DNA of 64,000 nucleotides from Actinomadura sp. NBRC 104412. Its GTDB lineage: Bacteria > Actinomycetota > Actinomycetes > Streptosporangiales > Streptosporangiaceae. The stretch is from NCBI RefSeq assembly GCF_030269515.1, contig NZ_BSTM01000026.1:48702-112701 (forward strand), in the 5' to 3' direction. Both the position numbers and the translations under genes were made by a program. The notes under the pieces are model-generated. The model saw only the letters and a list, made by a program, of their open reading frames with translations, did not search any database and was not told where the DNA came from. Of the stretch, positions 17,238 to 26,775 are shown one piece after another; within the stretch, counting starts at the first letter, position 1, and each line of letters begins with the position of its first letter.

Positions 17238-18176
17238 TCAGATCCAGGGGAGGGCGGCCCTTTCCTCCCAGTAGCGCGTTGCCGGTACGGAAAGCGAGCG
17301 CAGTTCCTCCCGATCGGCATCGTCCAAGGCGAAGTCCAGTACGGCCAGGTTGGAACGCAGCTGGCCCGTACTGACCGCCCCGATGAGGACCGTGTCAGCC
17401 CACGGCCGGTCCAAGGCGGCCGCAAGGGCGACCGCGTCCGGCCCGACACCGTGCCTGTGCGCGACCTTCTGTACGGCCTCCAGGGGCTGTACGGCCAACC
17501 TCCCGTTGGCAAGGACCTCCTTCAACAACACGTGCACACCGGCCTCGTGCGCGTCACGAAGCGCCGTCCCCACGGAGGGCTCAAGCACGTTCCAGGTGGA
17601 CTGGACCGTACTGAACAACCTCTGCCCGTCCACCTCCAGCTCCAAGGCCCTGCGAACGGTGTCGGCCTGTCGGGGACCGGAGGTTGAGAACCCGATGCGA
17701 ACGCCATGCTGCGCGGCTTCGGCAAGGGCGGCCTGCAAAGCCTTGTCCTGGAACAGGGGACTTTCCACCGTGAGCGAATGCACCTGATAGACCGCAAGTG
17801 CCTCGCCAAGGAAGCGAAGCGTTTCCGCGTACTGGTCTCTGAAACGAGAAAGGCTGTGCTCTTTGACCTCGTGCACGGTGGCGTCCATCCGCCAATCCCC
17901 GACGTAGGTGTAGCCCCATTTGCTGGACACCGTCACGTCACGATGCCCACGCTCGGCAAGCCACCCACCGAGGAATTCCTCGGACAGCCCATATGACCGC
18001 GCGGCGTCCACCCATCGGAGACCCGCCAGGTAGGCGGCGTCCAGCACCTCCCAGGTCGCCCGGCGCAGATCGTCGACACCGCGTTGTGCCGGCAGCTCTT
18101 GAACGCGGCCCACGTTGATGTACGCGGGCCTCCCCAAGGCCGCCAATCCCATCCCCAAACGCCGTATAGCGCTCAT
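17238..18176 (-). CDS. aldo/keto reductase
   Basis: This 312-residue TIM-barrel oxidoreductase shows the catalytic tetrad in context: Asp in RWVDAARSYG, Tyr in the same block, Lys in VSSKWGYTY and His in YQVHSLT. It also has the NADPH-binding C-terminal TVLIGAVSTGQLRSNL segment. The family reduces aldehydes and ketones with NADPH; the substrate is unknown. ATG 18176 has GGTGGGGG upstream. A longer start at 18242 would run into the spacer shared with the divergent gene at 18296. Confidence 0.9.
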   Translation of the reverse strand: MSAIRRLGMGLAALGRPAYINVGRVQELPAQRGVDDLRRATWEVLDAAYLAGLRWVDAARSYGLSEEFLGGWLAERGHRDVTVSSKWGYTYVGDWRMDATVHEVKEHSLSRFRDQYAETLRFLGEALAVYQVHSLTVESPLFQDKALQAALAEAAQHGVRIGFSTSGPRQADTVRRALELEVDGQRLFSTVQSTWNVLEPSVGTALRDAHEAGVHVLLKEVLANGRLAVQPLEAVQKVAHRHGVGPDAVALAAALDRPWADTVLIGAVSTGQLRSNLAVLDFALDDADREELRSLSVPATRYWEERAALPWI

Positions 18177-18295
18177 ATCCCCCACCTTTGCCGCCGCTGC
18201 GGATGGGTTATCCACAGAACGTGATTCCAGTGTTGCGGTCACGGTGCGCCGATGATGCTGGAGCCGTTCGTACGCGCAAGCAAGGAGAGTAGATC

Positions 18296-19072
18296 ATGCG
18301 GACGGAGACGGAATCTCGCACGGGTATCGGCTTCCGGCAACTCGCCTCGCACCTCGGAGTCGCCGACTGGCAACTGCGGCTGGCCCGGGAACATGGGCTG
18401 ATCCCCGAGCCGGACCTCAACGGCCGGTGGACGGCCGAACTGGCCGGGCGGTGCCGCAGCCGCGCCTCCCAGATCGTGGCCGCCTTCGGAGACGAACCAC
18501 CGGTGGGGGCCGGCAAGGCCGCGGCACGCCTCGCCCTGCGGCTGCGCCTGGACGTCGAAAAGGCCGACATCGAAGTCCTCGTGGCCCGTGGCGACCTCAC
18601 CCTCGTGGGCCACTACCAGCGAAACCCGATCTACCTTCTGCGTGACCTGGACGCGCTTGACGCGGGCGGAGTCGCCGAGGTCGTCGCAGCCCGCAAGGGC
18701 CCGCTCCTCGACCGGGTCGACGTACGGGGCGCCGCCCTCGTGCTGGGCTGGTCCAAAGGCATCTTCGCCCGGATCGCAGCCGAACGCGGGCTCGTCGCAG
18801 ACCAGCTCGGCCGCTATGCCCTGGCCGACGTCCGCGCCCTGGCCGACGACGCCGACCTCGACACCCGAGTACGTGCCGAACAAAGCGAGCAAGCCTTGGT
18901 CCGTGCCCGCCGCAACGAGAAACGCCACGAGGACGCTCTCCGCAACTGGATGCTGCGCTGCACCGCTTACCTCGACGGCACGGCAGAGGATCCGCCCGAC
19001 GCGCTTGCCGTGTCCCGATCCCTGAAGGCCATCACCACCGCCCGATCCACCCTCGCATCACGGACAAGCTGA
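18296..19072 (+). CDS. hypothetical HTH-like protein, 258 residues
   Basis: The family is not recognised by name. The N-terminus (FRQLASHLGVADWQLRLAREHGLIP) looks like a MerR-like or winged helix-turn-helix. The segment DVRGAALVLGWSKGIFARIAAERGL near the middle looks like a second one, so the protein may bind DNA through duplicated HTH units. The C-terminal third is charged and helical. An AAGGAG site precedes the start. It is divergent from the aldo/keto reductase and could regulate it. Confidence 0.65.
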   Translation: MRTETESRTGIGFRQLASHLGVADWQLRLAREHGLIPEPDLNGRWTAELAGRCRSRASQIVAAFGDEPPVGAGKAAARLALRLRLDVEKADIEVLVARGDLTLVGHYQRNPIYLLRDLDALDAGGVAEVVAARKGPLLDRVDVRGAALVLGWSKGIFARIAAERGLVADQLGRYALADVRALADDADLDTRVRAEQSEQALVRARRNEKRHEDALRNWMLRCTAYLDGTAEDPPDALAVSRSLKAITTARSTLASRTS

Positions 19073-19154
19073 AAGTCGGCCCCGCATGCCGCAGATCCTC
19101 AGAATGTTGAATCTCGTCCTGGCTTTGTCCACGCGAACACGGAGGTGTGGGAGG

Positions 19155-20330
19155 TCAGCGGCGTTTGCGGCTGGACTTGCGGACAAGGGAGGTGTTCATG
19201 GAGCGATGGCGCCGAAGGGCCGCGTTGAGGCGGTCGCGGGCCTCGGTGCGGGACATCGCTGGGAGTCGTTCAGGCAGGGAGTCACCGAGGGCGGGGGAGG
19301 CGTTGACGAGACCGTCTTCGTCCACGGTCGCCGTCTCACCGGGCCAGTCGCCCAGCAGGATGGCGGCGAACTCCCCGGGGTGGCGCTCGTGAATCTCGTT
19401 GATCTGGTCCGTGTTGGTTCCGCAGTCGGCCACCAGCAGGAGGCGCCGTCCCTGTGAGCCTCCGGTGTTGCGGCGGATCGCCAGCTCGGTCTCCAGGTAG
19501 GCGAGCGCGGAGTCGAGGTTGCCGGGGATGAACAGCGCTGTGCCGGTCTCGTCCAGCAGCTCGTCCTCCGACAACCCGAACAGGGCGGTGGAGTCGGGCC
19601 GGGGGATGATCACGAGCGTGGTCTCGCCGCACTCTTCGAGCGCGATGAGCGTGAGTACCCGAGCGGAGGCCGCGGCACCGGGTCCGGTCAGGCCGAGGAC
19701 GGGAAGCGCGAACGGGTCGATGGTCGGTCGATAGGTGAAGCCCGTACCCGGATCGGCCGGTGACGGCGTGGGCACGAAGAAGGAGGAGTTGCCGACCGCG
19801 AGGAGACGGCGGCGTAGCGGGTAACCGATGGCGGCCGCCGCCGGAAGGAGGAGCCCGAGCAACAACAGCGGCTGGAGCGAGGTCGTCTCCGCGGACTCCC
19901 TGACCAGGGTCTGCGTGGGCGTCGGTGATGGGGGGAGGGGGGTGGGAACGGGGGAGAGCGGCACCACGGGCCGTGGCGGGGTCCGCTTCGCTGTCTTGGG
20001 TGAGGCAGGAGGCGGAGGGATCCGGTTCGCCTTCTTGGGAGGCCGCTTCTTGAAATGGCGCTCCAGATAGGCACGGTGGTGCTTCTCCCGCATCGCCCGC
20101 CACGCCTCACGGCATTCCCACCACGCCTGCCTGTCGCCTGTCCGCAGGGCGGTGCGGCACTCGGGCGGGATGCTTCTGGGCGGATGGGGGTGGCTTTCGG
20201 CGTTCGCGGGAACGGCCAGGCCGAACGAGGTGGCGCCGACCATGGCCACACAGCCCAGCAGCCCACATGCGCAGCGCACCAACTCGCCGATCGCGCCGGT
20301 GCGTCTCGGGTCTGCCAGCAAGCGGTTCAT
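19155..20330 (-). CDS. hypothetical membrane-anchored protein with proline-rich linker
   Basis: This 391-residue protein starts with a secretory segment (LVRCACGLLGCVAMVGATSF, cleavage likely after PANAES). A charged region follows, then a Pro/Lys/Thr-rich linker (about 95-145) and one membrane helix near 152-170 (LQPLLLLGLLLPAAAAIGYP). The C-terminal domain, about 200 residues, has alternating beta strands (RVLTLIALEECGETTLVII; GRRLLLVADCG) like a nucleotide-binding or Rossmann-like fold. The order resembles the non-catalytic ends of actinomycete envelope regulators. The function is unknown. Confidence 0.6.
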   Translation of the reverse strand: MNRLLADPRRTGAIGELVRCACGLLGCVAMVGATSFGLAVPANAESHPHPPRSIPPECRTALRTGDRQAWWECREAWRAMREKHHRAYLERHFKKRPPKKANRIPPPPASPKTAKRTPPRPVVPLSPVPTPLPPSPTPTQTLVRESAETTSLQPLLLLGLLLPAAAAIGYPLRRRLLAVGNSSFFVPTPSPADPGTGFTYRPTIDPFALPVLGLTGPGAAASARVLTLIALEECGETTLVIIPRPDSTALFGLSEDELLDETGTALFIPGNLDSALAYLETELAIRRNTGGSQGRRLLLVADCGTNTDQINEIHERHPGEFAAILLGDWPGETATVDEDGLVNASPALGDSLPERLPAMSRTEARDRLNAALRRHRSMNTSLVRKSSRKRR

Positions 20331-20625
20331 CTTCGCCCCGGGGGATCGAGGTGGTCAGCGTTCAGGTGGCCGATCATAGCCAGTCTGGCTACGGAGCGTT
20401 GACATTTGGTCACACTCATCTCATGTCGCGGCGCGCCCCGCCATCACCCTCGGCCCGCATCACCTTGGGCGAGACTGATCAGGGGAGCCCTGCCGGGTAC
20501 GGGTTGGCTCACACTTCCCCGAGTCATCCCCTCGCGGTGCTTTCGTGGGCATTGCTGGTGACTCTGAGCAACGGGCACTGCCGCTACATCGCTGGTCCTG
20601 GCTTGGCAGAGGGCGAGGATCCGAT

Positions 20626-21105
20626 GCTGGTCGGACCCGTGCCGGGGAGTGCCATGGAAACCGGTCCTGGCGGCCAGCGACCGGAGTGACCAGTTCGATC
20701 AATCAGCCGGGTCTCCCCTGCACCATCCACATGACCCTTGGTGGCGGGGTCATCGGGACATCTGCGGGGGGCATGATGCTGATGGTTTTGGGGCTGTCGG
20801 TTCTTATGTGGACGGTCGTGGTTCAGGGGGTCGGCTGAGGCTCCGTTGGTGGTCGGGGCCGTGTCGGAGAGCGATGTGGATGCCGGGTTCTGAGGGCCGG
20901 CGGCCGGGGCGGTCGGCTTGACCAATCAGCCGGACGATCCGTACGGCCTTGGTGGCGGGGGCGTTGGGACGGTCTGGGGGGATCGTGACGCTGATGGTGT
21001 TGGGCTTGCTGGTTCTTGTGCGTGGGCGTTGTGGGTTGATGGAGGACGTGGTGGTGGTTGGGCCTGTACCGGGGAGTGATGTGGAGGCCGGGGTCTGACG
21101 GTCGG
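20626..21105. repeat. diverged tandem repeat, two full copies plus one partial
   Basis: A unit of about 190-220 bp occurs at roughly 20699-20912 and 20919-21105, with a partial 3' end at 20626-20680. Shared anchors are ATCAGCCGG, CTTGGTGGCGGGG, the CTGATGGT-TTGGG block and GGGGAG(T/C)G-TGTGGA-GCCGGG. Frames are not conserved between copies. The flanking 20331-20625 and 21106-21518 show no gene. Confidence 0.6.
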
Positions 21106-21518
21106 CGATCCGCGGATGGCTGGGGTCCTTCTCGGGTGTGAGGGTTGCGTGTGGTGTCGCTTGTTAAGTGGGGCGACCTGGCGTCTTGCTGGTGGGCGGC
21201 GTTTTGGGCGCAGGTGGCTCTGGCGGTTGTTGGGAAGCGGCGGACAGGAGGTGAACGCACTAGGTAAGGTCCCTGTCACCCGCAGTTATTTCTGCAGTGC
21301 CATGCTCTGGCTCGCATACGGAGGGGCCACTGCCGACGGGGGTGATGGGGTGCGGCGGGACTCGGTGGCGCTCACCCGGGAGCGACCGTGCGGCGGACGA
21401 CGTGCGGTCCCGTGGCCAACAGTCGGTAGTGGACGCTCTACGGCGCCGGCGCCGTCGGGTTCGTGGCTTCGGGGCCGGAGACGGCATGCAATCACGGTGA
21501 GATGAGAAAGGTGATGGC

Positions 21519-22478
21519 ATGTGCCGACTGTTCGGTATGAGTACGGGCGGCCCCCGTGTCCAGGCGTCCCACTGGCTCATGGACGCGCCCCGCAGCCTGC
21601 GCGTGCAGAGCCACCGGATGCCGCATGGCGCCGGGCTCGGCTGGTTCTCGCTGGGGCATGAGCCGGTTCGCGACCGCGCGCCGCTCGCCGCGTTCGAGAG
21701 TCCCGACTTCGCCCTGCATGCCGGCAACGTGGTCTCCCATACGTTCGTGGCCCACGTCCGGGATGCGTCCGTGGGCGGGCTGACCGTCCACAACTGCCAC
21801 CCGTTCGTGATGAGCGACCGGCTGTTCGCCCACAACGGGGTGGTGAAGGGACGGCAGGAGCTGCTCTCCTGGCTGACCGAGCTCGAATGCGCCCATGTGG
21901 CCGGGGAGACCGATTCCGAGGCAGTGTTCGCCTACCTCACCGCCGAAATCCGTAAGCGTGGCGACACCACGGAGGGGATCGTGGAGGCGGTGCGGCGCAT
22001 CGGTGCCAGCCTGCCGGTGTTCTCCCTCAACCTGCTCCTGGCCGAGTCGGGACGGCTCTGGGCCCTGCGTTACCCGGCATCGAACGAGCTATGGGTGCTG
22101 TCCCCTGGCAAGGGCGGGATGAGCGGTCCGGGGGAGGAGGCGAACGGAAGAGCCGCGGTGCCCGCTGTGGTCGTCGCGAGCGAGCCGATGGACGACCACC
22201 CCGGCTGGCGCCTCCTGGACCCGGGGGAGCTGCTGATCGTGGACGGGCTGGAGGAGACGTCGCTCTTCCCTTTCGGTCCTCTGCGGCACCCCCTGAGCCG
22301 CGCCGATCTGTCGTTGCGCGAGGCCGCGTCCCAGGGGGTCGCGCCCACCCCGCACAAGCTCATCCCCGCGTCGCCGCGGCCGCCGCTCTCCCCCGTAACG
22401 CTGCCGGAGGGGCAGGTGACCTTCACGCCCGGCACGATCGGCCTTCCGGACGGCAGGTCGATGGTCACCGATTCCTAG
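21519..22478 (+). CDS. class II glutamine amidotransferase
   Basis: This 319-residue protein starts MCRLFGMS, so the mature N-terminal Cys2 would be the Ntn-hydrolase nucleophile. The glutaminase features HTFVAHVRDASVGGLTVHNCHPF and FAHNGVVKG are intact. The family includes EgtC (ergothioneine) and YafJ; no egt genes adjoin, so the acceptor reaction is unknown. The C-terminal 60 residues are Pro-rich and probably disordered. The ribosome site AGAAAGG precedes the ATG. Confidence 0.9.
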   Translation: MCRLFGMSTGGPRVQASHWLMDAPRSLRVQSHRMPHGAGLGWFSLGHEPVRDRAPLAAFESPDFALHAGNVVSHTFVAHVRDASVGGLTVHNCHPFVMSDRLFAHNGVVKGRQELLSWLTELECAHVAGETDSEAVFAYLTAEIRKRGDTTEGIVEAVRRIGASLPVFSLNLLLAESGRLWALRYPASNELWVLSPGKGGMSGPGEEANGRAAVPAVVVASEPMDDHPGWRLLDPGELLIVDGLEETSLFPFGPLRHPLSRADLSLREAASQGVAPTPHKLIPASPRPPLSPVTLPEGQVTFTPGTIGLPDGRSMVTDS

Positions 22479-22510
22479 GCGAGGGATGTGCCGGTACGCC
22501 GTCGGCGCGC

Positions 22511-22531
22511 AAGGGCGTCCCGAACGCCCTT
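22511..22531 (+). terminator. terminator of the glutamine amidotransferase gene
   Basis: AAGGGCG and CGCCCTT form a 7-bp stem (loop TCCCGAA), followed by TCCCCTT, 33 bp after the stop. Confidence 0.65.
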
Positions 22532-22534
22532 TCC

Positions 22535-23230
22535 CCTTGGACGCACAGCGCTTGCCGTAGGGGGATTGGTGTGTTCCGTGGCCAGTTGTGGCTGTCACCT
22601 GGGCAGTCATCGGCTTCCGCCTTGGAACGAATTGGACAGGCAGGGACGTCATCTGGGTAGGGGGCGGCGAACGTATCTGAGGTGTGAACGTGTCCGGTAC
22701 TGGAGCCTCGACAGGAGCCGGGGGGATCTCGGCCCTCCCGCCGGTGCGGTCACACGTGCTGCTTCGGCCGCCGTCCCCATGCGGTGGTCCCGAGGAGGGC
22801 CGCCGCGAAGGGCCGCCCAAGGTGGGCGTCCGACGAGATGTCGAGGGGGCGATGCGGTTCAAGAGGATTGCCCGCTGCCGGAAGTCCCGCCAGAGCGGCC
22901 CCGGACGATCCCCGGTCCGCCCGTGGCAACCGTCCGGTAAAGCCCGGACGGGGCTCGGGACGGCGCCGCGACCAGGGCGAACGCGGAGCCGCGAACAGTG
23001 GTTCCGGTGGGAGCCGTGGGGGTGGAGCCGCGCGCCGCACAGGGCGGGGGCGATGGTCGCCCGCGAGCGGCAAGGGGACGGGGTGTCGGGTAACGACACG
23101 CCGTTGGCCATGGAAAAGACCACCAGTGGCCGGTCTTGTGTCGTTTCGCGCGGCATTGCGGGCGGATTTTCGGGGATTGTGTACGTTGGGTAGATCAACA
23201 GTGCCGTGAGCTGCGGAAATGATCTCGTCG
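22535..23230. other. intergenic, no gene recognised
   Basis: About 700 bp of GC-rich sequence without a coding frame that keeps normal codon bias. The last 60 bp (TTTTCGGGGATTGTGTACGTTGGGTAGAT) is AT-richer and is probably the promoter of the small HTH gene. Confidence 0.5.
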
Positions 23231-23282
23231 GCCCACCGTGGCCGGCCTGGTTCAGCTCGCGCATGGGAGTCAGGAGGTACTC

Positions 23283-23495
23283 GTGGCCCGCACTCTGGCG
23301 AGGGGCACTCGTGTGACCGGTGCCGAACGCACGCGGCTGGCGGCGGAGCTCGCCCCCCGGTACGCCGCAGGTGAAAGCATCCGGGACCTGGCCGCCGAGA
23401 CCGGCCGGTCGTACGGATTCATCTACAACGTTCTCAAGGAAGCGGGCGTTCCGCTGCGCGGGCGAGGTGGCAACACCCGCCGGCGGAGGAGCTGA
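23283..23495 (+). CDS. small conserved actinobacterial HTH protein
   Basis: The 70-residue basic protein reads GTRVTGAERTRLAAELAPRY, then ESIRDLAAETGRSYGFIYNVLKEAGVPLRGRGG and an Arg-rich tail. This is a Hin/resolvase-type HTH conserved across actinomycetes, often annotated only as a helix-turn-helix protein. The GTG at 23283 is chosen because AGGAGG sits 7 bases upstream; an earlier in-frame ATG lacks conserved sequence. The basic tail suggests direct DNA binding. Confidence 0.85.
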   Translation: MARTLARGTRVTGAERTRLAAELAPRYAAGESIRDLAAETGRSYGFIYNVLKEAGVPLRGRGGNTRRRRS

Positions 23496-23552
23496 CAAGG
23501 CGTGTTCCCCCCAGCTCCCAGGGGGAACGCGGTCGCCGCGCCGCGGTGGCGG

Positions 23553-24995
23553 TCAGGGCGGTCCCTGACGTCCCGCCACTTCGGAACGCGCGCTGAGGCT
23601 GGCCATGTCGGCCGCCGCGCGCCCGGCGGCCCAGCCCTCGTGGTTGGTGACCGAACGGGTGCGGCCCTGGACGAGGTTGGGGAACATCGCCGCGACGGCG
23701 TCGTCGACGGCCTGGTCGCGTGCGGCCAGGACGGGCAGCAGGGCGTCGCGTCCGGCGGTGTCGGCGGCCGCGCGGTCGGCCGCTTCGCGAAGCCGCTCGC
23801 CGATGCGGGCGGCGTAGGCGTTGAGGAACGCGTGACGGAACGAGCGGGTGCGTGACCTGCCCGCCGCGTCCCGGCGGGTGCCCGCGTGGACCATCGCGGT
23901 CGTTCCCTGGACCAGCAGCGAGGTGAACAGCATCTCGACCGCCGTGAGATCGGCGGGGAAGCCCAGAACCGTGGAGAAGCCGAGTTCCCGGTGCCAGACG
24001 GCCCGGCACCGGTTCGCGTCGGCGACCACGGTGAGCAGAGCCGCTTTGGGGCCGTCGTAAGGGTTCTCCACGGGTATGCGGCGGCCGGCGGGTTCCGAGC
24101 CGGTTCCCGATTCGGCGTCCAGCAGCGCATGGTCGATGCTGTGCCGCGCCATCAGTTCCTGGGCGCGGGCACTGAGCGCTTCGGCCTCCTCGGGGAACTC
24201 GGTCGACTCCGCCTTGGCCAGCAGCGCCCGGACCTTGCCGAGCATGCGTTCGTCCACCTGCCCCAGGGGCGGACGGCCGAGCGCCCGCACCCCCGTACCC
24301 GCTCCCGTTCTCGCGTGCGCCGCGTCAGCCGCGTTGGCGGTCCCGGGCCGCGGCCCGATCGGGACGAGTCGTGGCAGCGCGAGCAGCAGTTCGAGCAGTT
24401 CGAGGGCGCAGATGATGAGGCGGGCGGCTTCGGTGCGTTCGCCGTGGCGTGGTCCGTCCAGGGGGTAGGGGCCTTGCCACCACACCTTGGCGCCGATGGC
24501 GGCGAGCTGGCTGCGCCAGTGGTCGTCCACGGTGGACGGGGGGTACGCGCGCATTTCCGAGGCGATGGCGTCCACGGCCAAGCGCTGGTGAGGTGAGGCA
24601 AGGCGACGCGCGACGTACCGGACGAGGTCCGCAGGCTGCCAGCCACGCTCCCAGGCGACCGTCACCCCCCGTTCCAGGCGGGCCATGAGGGCGGGGCCGG
24701 TTCGCGGATCGGAGGCCAGAGCGGCGATGCAGGACTCCAAGACCTCGGGCCGCCACTGCGCCGAACCCTCTGGATGCGCCGAACGAGCCGAACGCAGCCG
24801 CAGCGCTTCGGTCAGAAGGTCCTCAGGTGGGCGTGCGGCGGCTCTGTAGGAACGATGCGGCTCTTCAGGGGGAGGCGGGGCGCCGCGGGAAGGCGTGGAG
24901 CCGTTCCCATCGGGGAACGGCCTCTTCTTCCTCACGAAGCCTGTCCACCAAGGGGACTCCCCCACGACACCTCCGTTCCACGAGCCTTCCGGCAT
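23553..24995 (-). CDS. DUF2786 domain protein
   Basis: A protein of about 480 residues carries the DUF2786 motif at about 251-290 (LGKVRALLAKAESTEFPEEAEALSARAQELMARHSID), followed by a C-terminal DUF7168-like helical region. The N-terminal half (EDLLTEALRLRS, then VAWERGWQPADLVRYVARRL) is helical and typical of long actinobacterial members. The biochemical function is unknown. The start is uncertain (24995 or 25028); the first 45 residues are low-complexity. Confidence 0.8.
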   Translation of the reverse strand: MPEGSWNGGVVGESPWWTGFVRKKRPFPDGNGSTPSRGAPPPPEEPHRSYRAAARPPEDLLTEALRLRSARSAHPEGSAQWRPEVLESCIAALASDPRTGPALMARLERGVTVAWERGWQPADLVRYVARRLASPHQRLAVDAIASEMRAYPPSTVDDHWRSQLAAIGAKVWWQGPYPLDGPRHGERTEAARLIICALELLELLLALPRLVPIGPRPGTANAADAAHARTGAGTGVRALGRPPLGQVDERMLGKVRALLAKAESTEFPEEAEALSARAQELMARHSIDHALLDAESGTGSEPAGRRIPVENPYDGPKAALLTVVADANRCRAVWHRELGFSTVLGFPADLTAVEMLFTSLLVQGTTAMVHAGTRRDAAGRSRTRSFRHAFLNAYAARIGERLREAADRAAADTAGRDALLPVLAARDQAVDDAVAAMFPNLVQGRTRSVTNHEGWAAGRAAADMASLSARSEVAGRQGPP

Positions 24996-25048
24996 CCTGC
25001 CACGCCCCGTCCGGCGCGCGCGCCGCAAACGGGGTCGGAGGACATGGA

Positions 25049-25321
25049 TCAGGTGGGCTCGTCCCCGTGAAGCTCCTCGACCACGACGCTCTGGTAGGCG
25101 CGGGAGGTGTCGGGGACGTAGGTCAGGCGGGCCAGCGCCTTCCCGTGCCGGTCGCGGATCTCGAAGTGGTAGCCCTCCTCGGACACCGCCCCGCCGACGT
25201 GCGCGACCGCCTGGTCATGGCGGAGCCGGCACATCGTGTCGACCTTCTCCAGCGCGACCTTGAGGCTGTGGGCGTCGCTGATGAGCCGGGCCGGCTCGCT
25301 CGTCTCCCAGATCTCGAACAT
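25049..25321 (-). CDS. hypothetical protein, 90 residues
   Basis: The family is not recognised. The sequence begins MFEIWETSEPARLISDAHSL and alternates strands and helices (YHFEIRDRHGKALARLTYVP), like a small alpha/beta domain. AGGA lies 9 bases before the ATG. It precedes the DUF2786 gene in the same direction with a 53-bp gap, so co-transcription is possible. Confidence 0.6.
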   Translation of the reverse strand: MFEIWETSEPARLISDAHSLKVALEKVDTMCRLRHDQAVAHVGGAVSEEGYHFEIRDRHGKALARLTYVPDTSRAYQSVVVEELHGDEPT

Positions 25322-25753
25322 GGGCCGCGTCCTGTCGACGATGGGGGTCGTTAGCGGGGTTTTCCGGATATGTGAGGTAGCTTGCGCCCGATCCTTGGGC
25401 GGTGCAATGAGGGCAGGTCTCGGATTGATCACTATTCGGAGTCGTCCGGGGTCGTAGCGTCACGGCGTGCCAAGGGGCGGTTTCGGGGGCCGTACGGGGC
25501 ACGTTCGTCACTGTGGGTGCGTGGAGGTCGGGGTGCGCTGGAACGGGCGTGGTCTGGCCTGTCGTCCGCGACCACGCTCGCGAGCGGAGCGGGAGGACCC
25601 GTACCCCGCCGTGTCCGTGGACGGCCGGTGGGTAACCTACGCTCAATTCGCCCTTCCGTCCAGGCGATGATCCATTCCACCGGGGCGACCGTGGGCGGGA
25701 GGCGGAATGGCCTTTCGCGTAGCGGGAAATGGGCCGGATCGAGGAGTCCAAGG
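25322..25753. other. intergenic, promoter region of divergent genes
   Basis: This 432-bp gap between divergent genes shows no convincing third gene. The upstream extension of the GNAT frame is Arg/Ser-rich and lacks domain sequence. Confidence 0.5.
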
Positions 25754-26275
25754 ATGGATCTGCGTCTCAACGGGCATGGCCTCGTCCTCCGCAGGTGGAG
25801 GGAGGACGACCTGCCCACGATGGTGGAGCTGTTCGACGACCCCGACATCGCCTACCGGACACCGCTGGCCTCGCCGTTCGACCTCGCCGCAGCCCGCGCC
25901 TATCTCGATAAGGCGCACCGGCTCTATGTAGAGGGGCAGCGCATTCAACTGGCCATTACCGAAGAGGGCGACGACCGTCCTTTGGGCGAGGTCCTATTCA
26001 ACCGTGCCGGCCGGACCATCGGATACGGTATAGGCGCCGCGCATAGGAGACGACGGCTCGCCGTACGGGCCGTTCAGGTGCTGACCGACTACGCCCACCG
26101 GCGGCTGGGCCTCCCGCACGTCTACTTGGAGATCGAGCCGGACAACGACCCGAGCAAGGGCGTGGCACGAGCCGCCGGCTACCGCCCCACCGGCAGATCC
26201 CCCCAACCTGTCACCGACAAGGGCCGCGTCTACACCCTCGAAACCTGGGTCCACGACGCCCCGGCCGCTCCGTAA
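25754..26275 (+). CDS. GNAT family N-acetyltransferase
   Basis: This 173-residue protein has the RimJ/RimL-type GNAT pattern: GLVLRRWREDDLPTMVELFDDPDI at the N-terminus, then IGYGIGAAHRRRRLAVRAVQVLTDYA (the acetyl-CoA pyrophosphate loop) and LEIEPDNDPSKGVARAAGYR. It would acetylate an amine or a ribosomal protein N-terminus; the acceptor is unknown. A GAGGAG site precedes ATG 25754. Confidence 0.85.
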   Translation: MDLRLNGHGLVLRRWREDDLPTMVELFDDPDIAYRTPLASPFDLAAARAYLDKAHRLYVEGQRIQLAITEEGDDRPLGEVLFNRAGRTIGYGIGAAHRRRRLAVRAVQVLTDYAHRRLGLPHVYLEIEPDNDPSKGVARAAGYRPTGRSPQPVTDKGRVYTLETWVHDAPAAP

Positions 26276-26775
26276 ACCTACGCGCCCGCTCTGCTCGGAC
26301 ACCCATACCTTCTCGGCCGATCCGGCGGCACGCCTGTTGGGGGGCGGGGCGCGGTCGGCTCAAGTCGTGGACGGGCGTGCCTGGGTTGGTGGGTTCGCCT
26401 CCGGTCTGAGGTAGGGCGTTCCGAGAGCGGGTTACTTAGCGGAAATGGACGACTGCCAATCGTGAGTGGTTGGCACCTCTTGGTAGTGGTTTCTGTGCGT
26501 TCTGTGCTCGCCTCGCGGGACGGAACAAAGTTCCAGAAAAAGGTTGGAGACCGGAGTCGGCCGCGGGGAAGGGGCGTCCCGGGATTGCGAGGGCGACGGA
26601 ACGCCGCCGGTCATCGCGTGGTTTTTGGTGCGCAGGCAGGTTCGGGCGAGGGGTGGCCGGGGTACGAGGATGGCGCGATGAACGACTGTCTGCACGTGCA
26701 TCGGCCCTTGCACATGCACGACATTCCTAGCAGGATTACCCAGGACCCCCGCACGTGAACTCCCCGGAGATCGCG
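26276..26775. promoter_or_regulatory. 500-bp gap with an inverted repeat before a hypothetical gene
   Basis: CGTGCAT at 26695-26701 faces ATGCACG at 26714-26720, and TGCACGTGCA at 26691-26700 is itself palindromic. The pair lies 55-85 bp upstream of the ATG at 26776. The rest of the gap shows no gene. Confidence 0.35.
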
